From Symploca sp. SIO2C1 (GTDB taxonomy: Bacteria > Cyanobacteriota > Cyanobacteriia > Cyanobacteriales > Coleofasciculaceae): a stretch of DNA of 56,617 bases. Made by a program: the position numbers and the translations under genes. Location of the stretch: NCBI GenBank assembly GCA_010692635.1, contig JAAHGL010000032.1:1-56617 (forward strand). The letters run 5' to 3'. The notes beneath the pieces were generated by a model that was given only the letters and a program-made list of their open reading frames with translations, was not told the origin of the DNA and did not search any database. Of this stretch, positions 35,925 to 45,229 are shown piece after piece. The first letter of the stretch is position 1. Each line of letters opens with the position of its first letter.

Positions 35925-37271
35925 CTAATAAGTTCTACAAGCAGTGCAGGAAGCAAGCCTTTTACGTAGGGAAGTAACGGGAATTTGAGCGAGGATTTCA
36001 GCTACGAAGGCATCAATTAAAAGGTTACGTGCATCTACTTCATTGATTCCCCGGCTTTGCAAGTAGAAGATTTCATCGGCTTCTAGTTGGCTGACGGTAG
36101 CTCCATGAGAGCATTTTACTTGGTCAGCGGTGATTTCTAATTGGGGTTTAGTATCAACTCTGGCTTTAGGGGAAAGGAGAAGATTGCGGTTAAGTTGACT
36201 GGCGTTGGTAAACTGAGCTTCCTGGGGAACAAAAACTTTGCCGTTAAATACAGCATGACCGCGACCGTCTACGATACATTTATGTAGTTGATTGCTTGTA
36301 CTGTGGGGATGATTAAGAGCAACAGCACTATGGGTATCTGCCAACTGTTCACCGCTAATCATGGTTAAACCGTTGAGGGTGGTTTGGGTACCTTCCCCTG
36401 TCTGCCATACTTCTAAGTTATGGCGGGAGAGCTTGGCTCCTAAATTGATAGCATTGCCAGTATAGCGGCTATAACGAGCTTGAGCGATCGCAGTTTTGCC
36501 AATGTGAAAGCCATCAGCAGCTTCCCGCTGATTCCGGGTATGGGTAACTGCGGCGTTTTCCTCTACCCAAATCTCCGTTACTTGGTTGGTGAAGTAGGGT
36601 TTATTGATAGGAATATCGGGATAACCTTCGATATTGGCTCCGTAATCTTCAATTAGATGCAATTGGGAACCTGCTTCTGCTACTACAAGAGTGCGAGGCT
36701 GGCAAATTACCGGTACTTCTTCAGTCGTGGAGACAAATAGCAGATGAATTGGCTGCTCTACTATTGTATTCTTAGCTACCCAGACTACTGCTATATCTGT
36801 TAATCCAGCAGTATTTAGAGCGGTAAATACTTCTGAGGCACCTTGCTGCTTACCTAAATAATCCTCGAGGCGGGAGGTGTACTGGGAAGGTAACTCTGCT
36901 AAATTACCAACAAAGACTCCTGCTGGTAATCCAGTCACTGCTGATAGTTGGGGTGCATAGACACCGTTAATAAATACTAAGCAGCTTGCAGCTGTTTCCG
37001 GGAGAGTCAGGGAAGAAATATCTAATTGTTGCAGAGATGGGACAGATTGCGAATCTACAGCTTGGAATTGTACCTGCAACAGAGAAGACAAATCCGTAAA
37101 GCGCCATTCTTCTTGCCGTTTGCTAGGAATAGCTAACTCTTGTACGATCGCAGTAGCACTATTACGTAACTCTTCTAACCAATCTATCTTAACTACAGCC
37201 CCTTGGCGACATTGCTCTAACAATGTCGCGAGATAGGAGACTTCTGGTTTTACAGAAACTTCGATACTCAT
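35925..37271 (-). CDS. sufD: Fe-S cluster assembly scaffold subunit SufD
   Basis: The 448-residue protein has the SufB/SufD beta-helix core in its C-terminal half (NLLLSPKARVDTKPQLEITA, then KCSHGATVSQLEADEIFYLQ with the conserved CSHGAT, and SRGI). The N-terminal helical part includes QEEWRFTDLSSL, typical of SufD. It forms the SufBC2D scaffold with SufB and the ATPase SufC. Its start overlaps the sufC stop by one base, so the two are translationally coupled. Confidence 0.96.
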   Translation of the reverse strand: MSIEVSVKPEVSYLATLLEQCRQGAVVKIDWLEELRNSATAIVQELAIPSKRQEEWRFTDLSSLLQVQFQAVDSQSVPSLQQLDISSLTLPETAASCLVFINGVYAPQLSAVTGLPAGVFVGNLAELPSQYTSRLEDYLGKQQGASEVFTALNTAGLTDIAVVWVAKNTIVEQPIHLLFVSTTEEVPVICQPRTLVVAEAGSQLHLIEDYGANIEGYPDIPINKPYFTNQVTEIWVEENAAVTHTRNQREAADGFHIGKTAIAQARYSRYTGNAINLGAKLSRHNLEVWQTGEGTQTTLNGLTMISGEQLADTHSAVALNHPHSTSNQLHKCIVDGRGHAVFNGKVFVPQEAQFTNASQLNRNLLLSPKARVDTKPQLEITADQVKCSHGATVSQLEADEIFYLQSRGINEVDARNLLIDAFVAEILAQIPVTSLRKRLASCTACRTY

Positions 37272-38053
37272 TAAGCATTCACCGCCTCTTCTTCCAACAC
37301 CCAGTCATAACCACGGGATTCTAATTCTAGTGCTAGTTCCTTACCACCAGTTCTCAGAATACGACCCCCTGCCATCACATGCACAAAATCTGGCTCAATA
37401 TAATTAAGTAGGCGTTGGTAGTGGGTAATCAAAATCATGGCATTTTCTGAAGTTGCCAGCTGATTGACGCCACCAGCAACAATTTTAAGAGCATCAATAT
37501 CTAAACCAGAATCAGTTTCATCCAAAATCCCCAACTTAGGTTCTAACAGAGCCATCTGAAGAATCTCATTCCGCTTCTTTTCTCCTCCGGAGAAGCCTTC
37601 ATTCAAACTCCGCTCCAAGAAACTAGGATTCATCTTGACAATATCCAGCTTCTCTTCTACCAAATCCTCAAAATCAAAGGTATCAATTTCCTCTAATCCC
37701 TGATACTTGCGGCGAGCATTATAAGCAACCCGCAAGAAATCCAAATTACTCACCCCAGGAATTTCCAGAGGGTATTGGAAAGCCAGAAAAATACCTACCA
37801 GGGAGCGTTCTTCCGGCTCCATTTCTAACAAATCTTGCCCTAGGAAACTTACTTCACCGCCAGTAACTTCGTAAGCTGGATGACCGGCTAAAACTTTAGA
37901 GAAAGTACTTTTTCCAGAACCATTAGGTCCCATAATAGCGTGAATTTCTCCCGCCTTAACTTCCAGATTGAGTCGATTTAAAATCTGATTCCCTTCCACC
38001 TCTGCCGTCAAATCCCGAACTGACAGAATCACATCACTACTTTCGTCGCTCAT
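37271..38053 (-). CDS. sufC: Fe-S cluster assembly ATPase SufC
   Basis: The 260-residue ABC-type ATPase has Walker [11 protein letters not shown] (about 41-50), the SufC-type signature [11 protein letters not shown], and Walker [11 protein letters not shown], with Thr-Asp replacing the usual Glu-Pro, which is characteristic of SufC. It drives conformational change in SufB-SufD during cluster assembly. Second gene of the operon, 170 bases after sufB, with the gap filled by STRR arrays. Confidence 0.97.
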   Translation of the reverse strand: MSDESSDVILSVRDLTAEVEGNQILNRLNLEVKAGEIHAIMGPNGSGKSTFSKVLAGHPAYEVTGGEVSFLGQDLLEMEPEERSLVGIFLAFQYPLEIPGVSNLDFLRVAYNARRKYQGLEEIDTFDFEDLVEEKLDIVKMNPSFLERSLNEGFSGGEKKRNEILQMALLEPKLGILDETDSGLDIDALKIVAGGVNQLATSENAMILITHYQRLLNYIEPDFVHVMAGGRILRTGGKELALELESRGYDWVLEEEAVNA

Positions 38054-38089
38054 TTTTTCCTCTTATTCATAGTTTATTGAAAATTCCAA

Positions 38090-38218
38090 TTAGCGATTAC
38101 CCATTATCCATTAGCCATTGACAATTAGCGATTAGCGATTAGCGATTAGCCATTTACAATTAGCCATTTACAATTAGCCAATTAGCCATTAGCCATTAGC
38201 CATTAGCCATTAGCTATT
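38090..38218. repeat. STRR arrays between sufB and sufC
   Basis: Mixed ATTAGCG, ATTAGCC and ATTTACA heptamers fill nearly all of the sufB-sufC gap. A suf operon gap of this length made only of repeats may influence mRNA processing, but nothing in the sequence proves that. Confidence 0.85.
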
Positions 38219-38223
38219 CCCAA

Positions 38224-39663
38224 TTATCCAACCGCTCCTTCCAACTTCAAGCTCAACAATTTATCTGCTTCGGCAGCAAATTCCATCGGCAACTCATTGA
38301 ATACATCCTGACAAAAACCACTAACCATCATCGAAACAGCATCTTCTTCCGAAATACCTCTTTGAGAGAAGTAAAATAGTTGGTCTTCCCCAATTTTTGA
38401 GGTAGATGCTTCATGCTCTACCTTAGCGGTATTATTTTCTACCTGAATATAAGGAAAAGTATTTGCTTGGGCAGTATCCCCAATCAGCATCGAATCACAC
38501 TGGGAGTAATTCCTAGCACCAGTTGCTTTAGGTCCAATTTTTACTAAACCCCGATAGCTATTTTTCGACTTACGAGCAGAAATACCCTTAGAAATAATCG
38601 TACTGCGGGTATTTTTGCCGATATGTACCATCTTGGTACCAGTATCAGCTTGCTGTAAGTTATTAGTCAGAGCCACAGAGTAAAATTCACCAATAGAATT
38701 ATCTCCTACCAACACACAACTGGGATACTTCCAGGTAATAGCTGAACCTGTTTCTACCTGTGTCCAAGAAATTTTAGAGTTAACACCTTTACACAAACCC
38801 CGCTTAGTCACAAAGTTGTAGATACCACCTTTACCGTTTTCGTCTCCAGCGTACCAATTCTGTACTGTAGAATATTTAATCTCAGCATTATCAAGGGCAA
38901 CTAGTTCCACGATCGCGGCATGCAACTGATTACTGTCATACATCGGTGCAGTGCAACCTTCCAAGTAGCTGACAGAACTCCCTTCTTCGGCAACAATCAG
39001 AGTACGCTCAAACTGTCCAGTGTCATTAGCATTAATCCGGAAGTAGGTAGACAGTTCCATCGGACATTTCACTCCTTTAGGAATGAAGACAAAGGAACCA
39101 TCACTAAAGACAGCAGAGTTAAGTGCAGCAAAATAGTTATCTGCTACAGGTACAACAGTACCAAGGTATTTTTTCACCAGTTCTGGATGCTCTTGCAGAG
39201 CTTCTGAAATAGAGCAGAAAATCACCCCATCTTTCGCTAACTTCTCTTTAAAAGTAGTTGCCACCGAAACACTATCAAAAATCGCATCCACTGCTACATT
39301 ACTAAGCCGCTTCTGCTCAGAGAGGGAAATGCCTAATTTATCAAAGGTTTCCAGTAAAGCCGGGTCAACCTCTTCTAAGCTTTTGAGCTTTTCTTTACTC
39401 TTTTTGGGAGCAGAATAGTAGATAATATTCTGATAATCAATTGGTGCATAGTTGATATGAGCCCAACTAGGCTCTTTCATTTTCTGCCATTGTCGATAAG
39501 CTTTAAGTCGAAACTCCAGCATAAACTCTGGTTCGTGCTTTTTCGCAGAGATCAGACGGATAATTTCTTCATTGAGACCACGAGGAACGGTATCAGACTC
39601 AATATCTGTAACAAAGCCGTACTTATAGGGCTGATTAACTAAGGTTTTGACAGTGGCAGTCAT
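38224..39663 (-). CDS. sufB: Fe-S cluster assembly scaffold SufB
   Basis: The 479-residue protein shows SufB hallmarks: [18 protein letters not shown] near residue 80, [20 protein letters not shown] with [20 protein letters not shown], and the core [20 protein letters not shown] followed by [20 protein letters not shown]. It assembles nascent Fe-S clusters with SufC and SufD. First gene of the operon. Two SufR operator sequences lie 117-170 bases upstream. Confidence 0.97.
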   Translation of the reverse strand: MTATVKTLVNQPYKYGFVTDIESDTVPRGLNEEIIRLISAKKHEPEFMLEFRLKAYRQWQKMKEPSWAHINYAPIDYQNIIYYSAPKKSKEKLKSLEEVDPALLETFDKLGISLSEQKRLSNVAVDAIFDSVSVATTFKEKLAKDGVIFCSISEALQEHPELVKKYLGTVVPVADNYFAALNSAVFSDGSFVFIPKGVKCPMELSTYFRINANDTGQFERTLIVAEEGSSVSYLEGCTAPMYDSNQLHAAIVELVALDNAEIKYSTVQNWYAGDENGKGGIYNFVTKRGLCKGVNSKISWTQVETGSAITWKYPSCVLVGDNSIGEFYSVALTNNLQQADTGTKMVHIGKNTRSTIISKGISARKSKNSYRGLVKIGPKATGARNYSQCDSMLIGDTAQANTFPYIQVENNTAKVEHEASTSKIGEDQLFYFSQRGISEEDAVSMMVSGFCQDVFNELPMEFAAEADKLLSLKLEGAVG

Positions 39664-39779
39664 AGATTATATATGGTTAAGTGTGAACTAAGCTGAATCT
39701 CTAGCTAAGTAGAAGTTATAGGACATATGACAGTCTGATGTTTGTAGACGTACTATTGTACGTTGCTACACGATTAAAA

Positions 39780-39793
39780 CAACACTTTTGTTG
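39780..39793. promoter_or_regulatory. SufR operator candidate 1 (CAAC-N6-GTTG)
   Basis: CAACACTTTTGTTG matches the cyanobacterial SufR-binding palindrome CAAC-N6-GTTG exactly and extends symmetrically to AAACAAC/GTTGTTT. It lies in the sufB-sufR divergent region. Confidence 0.85.
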
Positions 39794-39819
39794 TTTAAGT
39801 CTATTGTAGGGTATATTAA

Positions 39820-39833
39820 CAACAAAGATGTTG
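39820..39833. promoter_or_regulatory. SufR operator candidate 2 (CAAC-N6-GTTG)
   Basis: CAACAAAGATGTTG is a second exact CAAC-N6-GTTG palindrome, 40 bases from the first. Two such sites are what is known for SufR control of the divergent sufR and sufBCDS promoters. Confidence 0.85.
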
Positions 39834-39890
39834 TCAAAGTCAAGTGGCATTTTGACCCTCACCTTGCAACACAACATGCACCCTAAATCA

Positions 39891-40553
39891 ATGACAACCA
39901 CTCAGTACCCTTCCACCAAGCAAGACATCTTGCAGCGCCTCCTGAAGGAGGAGCGAAGGACAGCTCAGGAGTTAGCAGAAGCGCTAAACATTAGTCCCCA
40001 AGCAATTCGGCGTCATCTGAAAAACTTAGAGAGTGCAGGACTAATTGAGCACCAACAGTTACAAGAAGGAATGGGACGTCCCCAGCATGTATATCAGCTT
40101 ACCCGGAAAGGACGCGATCGCTTACCTAACCGTTACGGTGAGTTTGCAGTTTCTCTCCTCGATACCTTATCGGAAACTGTAGATAAGGAGCAATTCAGCA
40201 CAATTTTACAAAAGCAGTGGGAACGCAAGGCAAAGGAATATCGCGAACGCTTGGGCAATGGTTCTTTGGAGAAAAGGGTAGCTAAGCTAGTGAAAATGCG
40301 GCAAGCGGAAGGCTATATGGCAGAGTGGCACACCATCAAACCAAAGGATAATAATGGCAAAATTGGCACTCATTATGTCATTGTTGAACATAACTGTGCT
40401 ATTTCCCAAGTAGCTCAATCATTCCCCAGCGTTTGTGGTCATGAGTTGGAAATGTTTGCTGTTGCCCTACATGATTGTCATGTAGAACGCACCCACTGGC
40501 TCAATGATGGAGAACATCAGTGTGGCTATTTGGTTTATCAGCCAACGGAATGA
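39891..40553 (+). CDS. sufR: SufR, Fe-S-responsive repressor of sufBCDS
   Basis: The 220-residue DeoR-type regulator has an N-terminal winged HTH (about 14-60, RTAQELAEALNISPQAIRRH) and a C-terminal Fe-S domain. Its Cys spacing, C-X12-C-X13-C-X14-C (from NCAISQ to HQCGYL), is exactly the one described for cyanobacterial SufR. It represses sufBCDS and itself when holding a 4Fe-4S cluster. Starts at 39828 and 39876 are also open. I prefer ATG 39891 because it gives the usual length and leaves both operators outside the gene. Confidence 0.95.
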   Translation: MTTTQYPSTKQDILQRLLKEERRTAQELAEALNISPQAIRRHLKNLESAGLIEHQQLQEGMGRPQHVYQLTRKGRDRLPNRYGEFAVSLLDTLSETVDKEQFSTILQKQWERKAKEYRERLGNGSLEKRVAKLVKMRQAEGYMAEWHTIKPKDNNGKIGTHYVIVEHNCAISQVAQSFPSVCGHELEMFAVALHDCHVERTHWLNDGEHQCGYLVYQPTE

Positions 40554-40898
40554 ATTTAGAATTTAGAATTTAGAATTTAGAAAATGTTTGTTTGTAGCAG
40601 CTACCATCTATTATTCTGTAGGTTGGGTAGAGCAGTAGCGAAACCCAACATCCACCTTCTGATTTGAGGAACCACAAAGACACAAAGTTCACAAAGGGAA
40701 GTTGAGAGTCAATCGAAAATATCAAATGTTTAGGGAGATGTGATTGCTAATACAATATCTCAGAACTTTTTCTGGGCTTCAGTGTGATCGCCTTTTATTT
40801 AAAAGGATTAATAATCGTAAGTTTTTTATCGAAAATCAAGCCATCTTGCATATCTTCAGAATATAGAATATCTACATTTATCGACAAAACAAGGAGTA
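40554..40898. other. Repeat-filled gap after sufR
   Basis: Holds a GAATTTA array (40553-40580), a GTAGGTTGGGT/ACCCAACAT hairpin repeat (40619-40652) and a CACAAAGACACAAAG-type dispersed repeat (about 40668-40702). From 40790 to 40862 the minus strand has a short frame (MQDGLIFDKKLTIINPFK, then stop) that resembles only the very end of a PIN toxin. I see no intact gene. Confidence 0.6.
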
Positions 40899-41099
40899 TT
40901 ATTTTCTGTCATAAATATCTTCCCGATGAAGAAATTCTAAATTATCAACATAAATTGGATTTTCTAATAAATATTCAATCATATCGATTTCAGGTTCGGT
41001 CTTATTAGTTTTATTTTTTGCTTTGAATACTTCTACCATCGCTAGTATCTGTTGAATTTGCTCTGGCTTTAATCCTTCAAGATTAATATTTTGGATCAT
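40899..41099 (-). CDS. Small hypothetical protein, antitoxin-like
   Basis: The 66-residue acidic protein (MIQNINLEGLKPEQIQQILA, a charged middle, and a C-terminus ENPIYVDNLEFLHREDIYDR) has the size and the disordered C-terminal tail with Asp/Glu and aromatic residues of small antitoxins, but I do not recognise its family. The frame is open further up to 41201, yet ATG 41099 is the likely start because upstream codons lie in a GTAGGTTGGG repeat. Just downstream is a short frame ending KLTIINPFK that may be the tail of a lost PIN toxin. Confidence 0.45.
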   Translation of the reverse strand: MIQNINLEGLKPEQIQQILAMVEVFKAKNKTNKTEPEIDMIEYLLENPIYVDNLEFLHREDIYDRK

Positions 41100-41159
41100 A
41101 ATAAATACTTCTAAAATAGAACCTAATCGTATCATAACTTGATAGCGATCCCATTTCGC

Positions 41160-41194
41160 TGTAGGTTGGGGGTCGCGATCGCGAAACCCAACAT
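41160..41194. repeat. GTAGGTTGGG hairpin repeat with HIP1 core
   Basis: TGTAGGTTGGG and CCCAACATCTACC flank a GTCGCGATCGCGA core that contains the HIP1 palindrome. Short variant of the 14447/24881 repeat. Confidence 0.6.
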
Positions 41195-41290
41195 CTACCA
41201 TTAACCTTATGATTTAGAGTCAATCGAAGGAATCCTTACTCTATAAGTATTCTAAATTCTAAATTCTAAATTCTAAATTCCGCGCAGCGG

Positions 41291-41842
41291 TTAGCGTCCC
41301 TTTGCCAAGTCAGCATAAATAAATATCTCAACTCCCAATACAATCAGAAGTAGAAGCTCTACCAAGGATAGAATAGTAACTGCGATAGGAGGTTGGGGTA
41401 CTAGAAACCAGAAAGTTACCAAAGCAATCGCACCTGAACAGACAAAGGTAATTTCATCTATAATCAATTGTTGAATTTTACGACGTTTGCGGTGTTTATC
41501 AGTACGGTGGGCAATCTCCCAACCAAAGATAGTTTCTACATCCGTATAGTTTGTATGTTCTTGGAGCTTCTCTACTAGCTTGTAGCGAATGTACCTGCCG
41601 ATCGCAGAAATCTTCTCATCATTGACGATATAAGTCCAGCCCAAAATTAGACAAATCCAGGGAATAACTAAGAGGGCATAATTGTGAGATGGTTTGGAGA
41701 GGGCAAAGGAAATAACTGTGGCAAACAAGCCTAGGGTTACATAGAGCAGGTTGTCCCGAAAGCCAATCCGCTGAGCCTGTTCTGATTTGAGTTTGTCATA
41801 CTCCTTCAAGAAAATTTCCAGGATTTGGTCTTTGTTAGTCAT
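41291..41842 (-). CDS. Four-segment integral membrane protein, function unknown
   Basis: The 183-residue protein starts at ATG 41842 (MTNKDQILEIFLKEYDKLKS), with a charged N-terminal helix. It has four hydrophobic segments in two pairs (about 28-48, 52-72, 128-146 and 150-175), separated by a basic, His-rich cytosolic loop (about 85-120, with HRTDKHRKRRK). The layout recalls SLATT or other small membrane proteins, but no family assignment is secure. Gene starts at 41860 and 41842 are both open. It is transcribed away from fabD. Confidence 0.6.
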   Translation of the reverse strand: MTNKDQILEIFLKEYDKLKSEQAQRIGFRDNLLYVTLGLFATVISFALSKPSHNYALLVIPWICLILGWTYIVNDEKISAIGRYIRYKLVEKLQEHTNYTDVETIFGWEIAHRTDKHRKRRKIQQLIIDEITFVCSGAIALVTFWFLVPQPPIAVTILSLVELLLLIVLGVEIFIYADLAKGR

Positions 41843-42051
41843 TGCCTTCGAGTTCCTCAAAGCCTGTATCTATTGTGACTTATCCAGTGAGGTTTTTCGG
41901 AATACACCTCAAACTATGGATATCTCTCTCAAGTCCCCATTTCCCAATCTCCCTATCTCCCGACTCTTTTTTTCGCTCACCCGGCATTACCTTAGTCCTA
42001 GGGGACGCGATCGCAGATAATTAAGTCTTGACCAATAATTGCTAATGACTA

Positions 42052-42954
42052 ATGACTAAAACTGCATGGGTTTTTCCAGGACAGGGTTCTCAAGCTAAAG
42101 GCATGGGTGTGGAATTAATCAACTTGTCCTCTGCTTCAGAGAAGTTGGAGCAAGCTGAGGACATTTTAGGTTGGTCTGTTTTAGACATATGCCAGAACCA
42201 CGAAGAGAAATTATCCCACACCCTCTACACTCAACCTTGTTTATACGTTATAGAAAGTATTTTAGCTGACTTCCTCTTAGAACAAGGTTACGTCCCCAAT
42301 CTATTAGCTGGTCATAGTTTGGGAGAATATGTTGCCCTCTACACCGCTAGGGTATTTAGTTTTGAGGCTGGACTGCGCTTGGTTAAACGTCGAGCTGAAT
42401 TAATGGATAGTGCTTCTGACGGTATGATGGCTGCCCTCATTGGTTTTAACCGCGAACAGCTCGACACTCAAATCCAGCAAACATCAGACGTTGTCCTCGC
42501 TAATGATAACAGTTGTGCTCAAGTAGTAATTTCTGGTACACCCGAAGCAGTTAAACAAGTCTTATCTCAAATTAAAGTTAGACGTGCCACCCCCTTAAAT
42601 GTGTCAGGTGCTTTCCACTCTCCCTTAATGGCTAAGGCGGCTACAGAGTTTGAAACAGTTTTGGAATCTGTTCCTTTTGCAGATGCTCAAGTGCCAATAC
42701 TATCGAATGTAGAACCCTTTCCAGCAGCTGAAGCATCTGTCTTAAAGCATCGCCTCCAGCGTCAGATGACTGGGAGTGTGCGTTGGCGGGAAATATGCCT
42801 GCAATTACCAGTAGAAGGGATTGAGCGAGTCGTGGAAATTGGTCCGGGTAAAGTCCTCACAGGTCTAATTAAGCGCACTTGTAAGGATTTGCTGTTAGAA
42901 AATATTAGTAGTCCTGATCAGGTGAAGACTCTATCTCTAGCAACTGCTAACTAA
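42052..42954 (+). CDS. fabD: Malonyl-CoA:ACP transacylase
   Basis: The 300-residue protein shows FabD motifs: FPGQGSQAKGMG (8-19), the nucleophile Ser89 in GHSLGEYVAL, QxxR-like substrate elements (RRAELMDSA), the catalytic His in SGAFHSPLM (about 196), and the VEIGPGKVLTGL end. It transfers malonyl from CoA to acyl carrier protein for fatty acid synthesis. plsC follows on the same strand, as in many cyanobacterial fabH-fabD-plsC clusters, but fabH is absent upstream. The start codon lies in a TAATGAC heptamer repeat, with no clear ribosome-binding site. Confidence 0.95.
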   Translation: MTKTAWVFPGQGSQAKGMGVELINLSSASEKLEQAEDILGWSVLDICQNHEEKLSHTLYTQPCLYVIESILADFLLEQGYVPNLLAGHSLGEYVALYTARVFSFEAGLRLVKRRAELMDSASDGMMAALIGFNREQLDTQIQQTSDVVLANDNSCAQVVISGTPEAVKQVLSQIKVRRATPLNVSGAFHSPLMAKAATEFETVLESVPFADAQVPILSNVEPFPAAEASVLKHRLQRQMTGSVRWREICLQLPVEGIERVVEIGPGKVLTGLIKRTCKDLLLENISSPDQVKTLSLATAN

Positions 42955-43166
42955 GCTCCTACTTGTAGCTCTCCAGAAAAAAGGCAGAGGGCAGAGGGCA
43001 GAAGGCAGAAGAGAAAAGAATGAAAGCTTGTTTGTTATCTTCTTTTTGGGGCGCTCTCCCTAAAGACGCTCATTACTCAAAAAAGCTTTCCCACACCTTT
43101 TTTTACCTCACCTGTCACTAAACCCGCCCCTGCAACTTGTTAAGTAGATTTACTGATAGTTCTATT

Positions 43167-43805
43167 GTGAGCAGAAATCGCGAACCATTTATCAATCTCA
43201 TCTTCTACCACTATTTTAAATGGTCGGTCGTCAGCCCAGTCCTTCACACTTATCTTCGGGGTCGTATTTATGGTGCCGAACAAGTGCCCAAGGAAGGACC
43301 ACTAGTGGTAGTAAGTAACCATGCCAGTGATTTTGACCCGCCGATTTTGTCCAATTGTGTGGGACGCCCAGTGGCATTCATGTCAAAAGAGGAATTGTTC
43401 CGCGTACCATTGTTGAAGCAAGGGATTCGGCTATACGGAGCTTATCCAGTGAAGCGAGGTTCAGCAGACCGTAGTGCAATTCGCTCTACTCTTGAATATA
43501 TCTCAGCTGACTGGGCTGTCGGTATATTTTTGTCAGGAACCAGGACAGCTGACGGACGTATTCCTGATCCAAAATTAGGTGCTGCTTTGATTGCGGCTAA
43601 AACTAAAGCTCCCCTACTACCTGTCAGTTTGTGGGGCACTCAGGCAATTTTCCAGAAAGGTTCTTATCTACCGCGTCCTGTACCAGTTACAGTAAGGATT
43701 GGTCAGTTAATTGAGCCTCCTACTTCAACAAAACGGGAAGAATTGGAAGCTGTAACCCAACATTGCACAGCAGCGATTCATAAACTACACGACTTAGGGC
43801 GGTAG
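43167..43805 (+). CDS. plsC: 1-acyl-sn-glycerol-3-phosphate acyltransferase
   Basis: The 212-residue enzyme has acyltransferase motif I NHASDFDPP (an HX4D box), motif III-like FLSGTRTADGR, and motif IV region APLLPVSLWG. It adds the second acyl chain to make phosphatidic acid at the inner membrane. I take GTG 43167 (reads SRNREPFINLIFYHYFKWSV after the start), which fits the family N-terminus. TTG 43137 is an upstream alternative. Between fabD and plsC lies an AGGGCAG heptamer array. Confidence 0.92.
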   Translation: MSRNREPFINLIFYHYFKWSVVSPVLHTYLRGRIYGAEQVPKEGPLVVVSNHASDFDPPILSNCVGRPVAFMSKEELFRVPLLKQGIRLYGAYPVKRGSADRSAIRSTLEYISADWAVGIFLSGTRTADGRIPDPKLGAALIAAKTKAPLLPVSLWGTQAIFQKGSYLPRPVPVTVRIGQLIEPPTSTKREELEAVTQHCTAAIHKLHDLGR

Positions 43806-43880
43806 GACCGCTGCGCGGAATTAAGAATTAAGAATTAAGAATTAAGAATGCTTATAGAGTACTGAGAACTATAAGGCAAC

Positions 43881-43916
43881 AAAAAAGCCCAGTTACCTAA
43901 AAGCAACCGGGCTAAT
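43881..43916 (-). terminator. Rho-independent terminator of hsp20
   Basis: On the minus strand, AGCCCGGTT and AACTGGGCT form a stem of nine pairs (one G-T) with a 10-base loop, followed by TTTTTTG. It lies 44 bases after the hsp20 stop. On the plus strand an A-run precedes the stem, so termination is directed to hsp20. Confidence 0.8.
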
Positions 43917-43959
43917 CATTAAGTTATCTACCTAGAAAAATTGGATTACCTCAATCTGA

Positions 43960-44415
43960 TTAAGCAGCTGCTTGATCAAGGTTAATTTTGACAACTTTGT
44001 TCTTCTCTTCCTCCGCCTTGGGTAGAGTTAGATTCAAAACGCCATCTTTGTACTCTGCGGTGACATTAGTGTTTTGAATCCGAGCAGGTAAGGGAATCAA
44101 GCGCTCGAATTTGCCATAGTGGAACTCTGAGCGGATAACCTCGTTGTCAGAGGGCTTGGATTCTTCTTTGCGCTCACCACTAATGGAAACAGCATCTTGT
44201 GTGACTTCCAGATTCAAGTCTTTAGCTTCTATTCCTGGAATTGCCAGCTTCAGCTGGATAGCATCTTCAGTTTCGGAAAGTTCAGCTGCTGGGACTTTGG
44301 GGAAGCTACCAAAATCTCTCCAAGTTATTGGTGTTCTAGATTCATCAAATAGGCGGTTGAATTGTTGCTGTAGAGTATCAATTTCTTTCCAAGGATTGTA
44401 ACGAACTAACATCAT
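43960..44415 (-). CDS. hspA: Small heat shock protein (Hsp20/alpha-crystallin family)
   Basis: The 151-residue chaperone has the N-terminal VRYNPWKEIDTLQQQFNRLF pattern typical of class A bacterial sHsps. The alpha-crystallin domain (about 45-140) includes IPGIEAKDLNLEVTQDAVSI and the conserved GVLNLTLPKAE near its end. The C-terminal tail is short (VVKINLD). It prevents aggregation of heat-damaged proteins and associates with thylakoids in cyanobacteria. A clear terminator follows. No CIRCE element is visible upstream. Confidence 0.94.
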   Translation of the reverse strand: MMLVRYNPWKEIDTLQQQFNRLFDESRTPITWRDFGSFPKVPAAELSETEDAIQLKLAIPGIEAKDLNLEVTQDAVSISGERKEESKPSDNEVIRSEFHYGKFERLIPLPARIQNTNVTAEYKDGVLNLTLPKAEEEKNKVVKINLDQAAA

Positions 44416-44902
44416 AGTTTTCCTGCCAATAAGTAGTGTTTGAGTGAATCAGTTAAGCTTTTGGTTTTTGCTTACAGTTCTTATCTTAGGGATGTATAAA
44501 TCTATGCCAATTCGGTTTTATTCACTAAATTGATAGTGATTGCCGCCCTGAAGTTTTATCTAAATTAAAAGGGTAGTGAACCGAATCAATTGTGTTCGGT
44601 ATGCTCCGCAAAGGTAGACTTGACATGGAAGCATTTCTAGGTGTTAGGTGTTAGGTGTTAGGTGGTAGGTGAAATGGTTATCAACAACAACGATGCCAAG
44701 AAAATGAGCTTCTATAGCCAACAACCTTGCACAATTGCAGAAAATACCGCTTGCCTTACATGGATAATCACAAAAAGCGACGGGGAAGCCAACTCCTTAA
44801 AGGGGTTGAAGGAAATGTCGTCCCGCCGCGAAAGTCATTCTCATTACTCATTACTCATTACTTCAAAACCCGAATCAATCGACTTTTTCAGCAAGCCCTA
44901 TT
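44416..44902. other. hsp20 upstream region and decayed repeat elements
   Basis: Contains the hsp20 promoter region (no motif I can assign), a GGTGTTA heptamer array (44638-44668), a CATTACT array (44840-44862) and a solo transposon-like end (CAAAACCCGAATCAATCGAC and TTCAGCAAGCCCTA, 44866-44900). No gene is supported; the open frames here run through repeats. Confidence 0.6.
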
Positions 44903-45152
44903 TAGGGCTTGCTGCATAAGTGTGGAAGCCATGCCAGACAAGACTTTCAATCATTTATTTACCCCAAAAAGTCCAAGGTTTTTGAGCCCATCGATACAAA
45001 AACCTTGTACTTTCATGGGAAATCCCTGAGTAACCTTGGAGAATGGAAGTGCTCAAAACGAGCATAAATGCTTCATTCCTTCTTACTTGTTACTTTTTAC
45101 TTGTTACTTGTTACTTTTTACTTGTTACTTGTTACTTATTCAGCAAACCCTA
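44903..45152. mobile_element. Transposon-like repeat/MITE, shortened copy
   Basis: Termini TAGGGCTTGCTGCATAAGTG (44903-44922) and ACTTATTCAGCAAACCCTA (45134-45152) are inverted repeats. The left 100 bases match 3189-3300, after which the sequence diverges and a TTACTTG array (45085-45138) replaces the right part. It abuts another terminus of the same family head-to-head at 44885-44902, which suggests insertion next to or into an older copy. Confidence 0.7.
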
Positions 45153-45229
45153 TTTAATTGAGTGTTGGGTTCGCATTCACTACCCTGGATTGGGTAAAAT
45201 CTTTCTAATCCTCTAGAAGTAAATTAGCT

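Noticed and set aside
44662-45029. Two plus-strand open frames upstream of the excalibur gene
   Set aside because: They run through GGTGTTA and CATTACT arrays and element ends, and give no recognisable protein.
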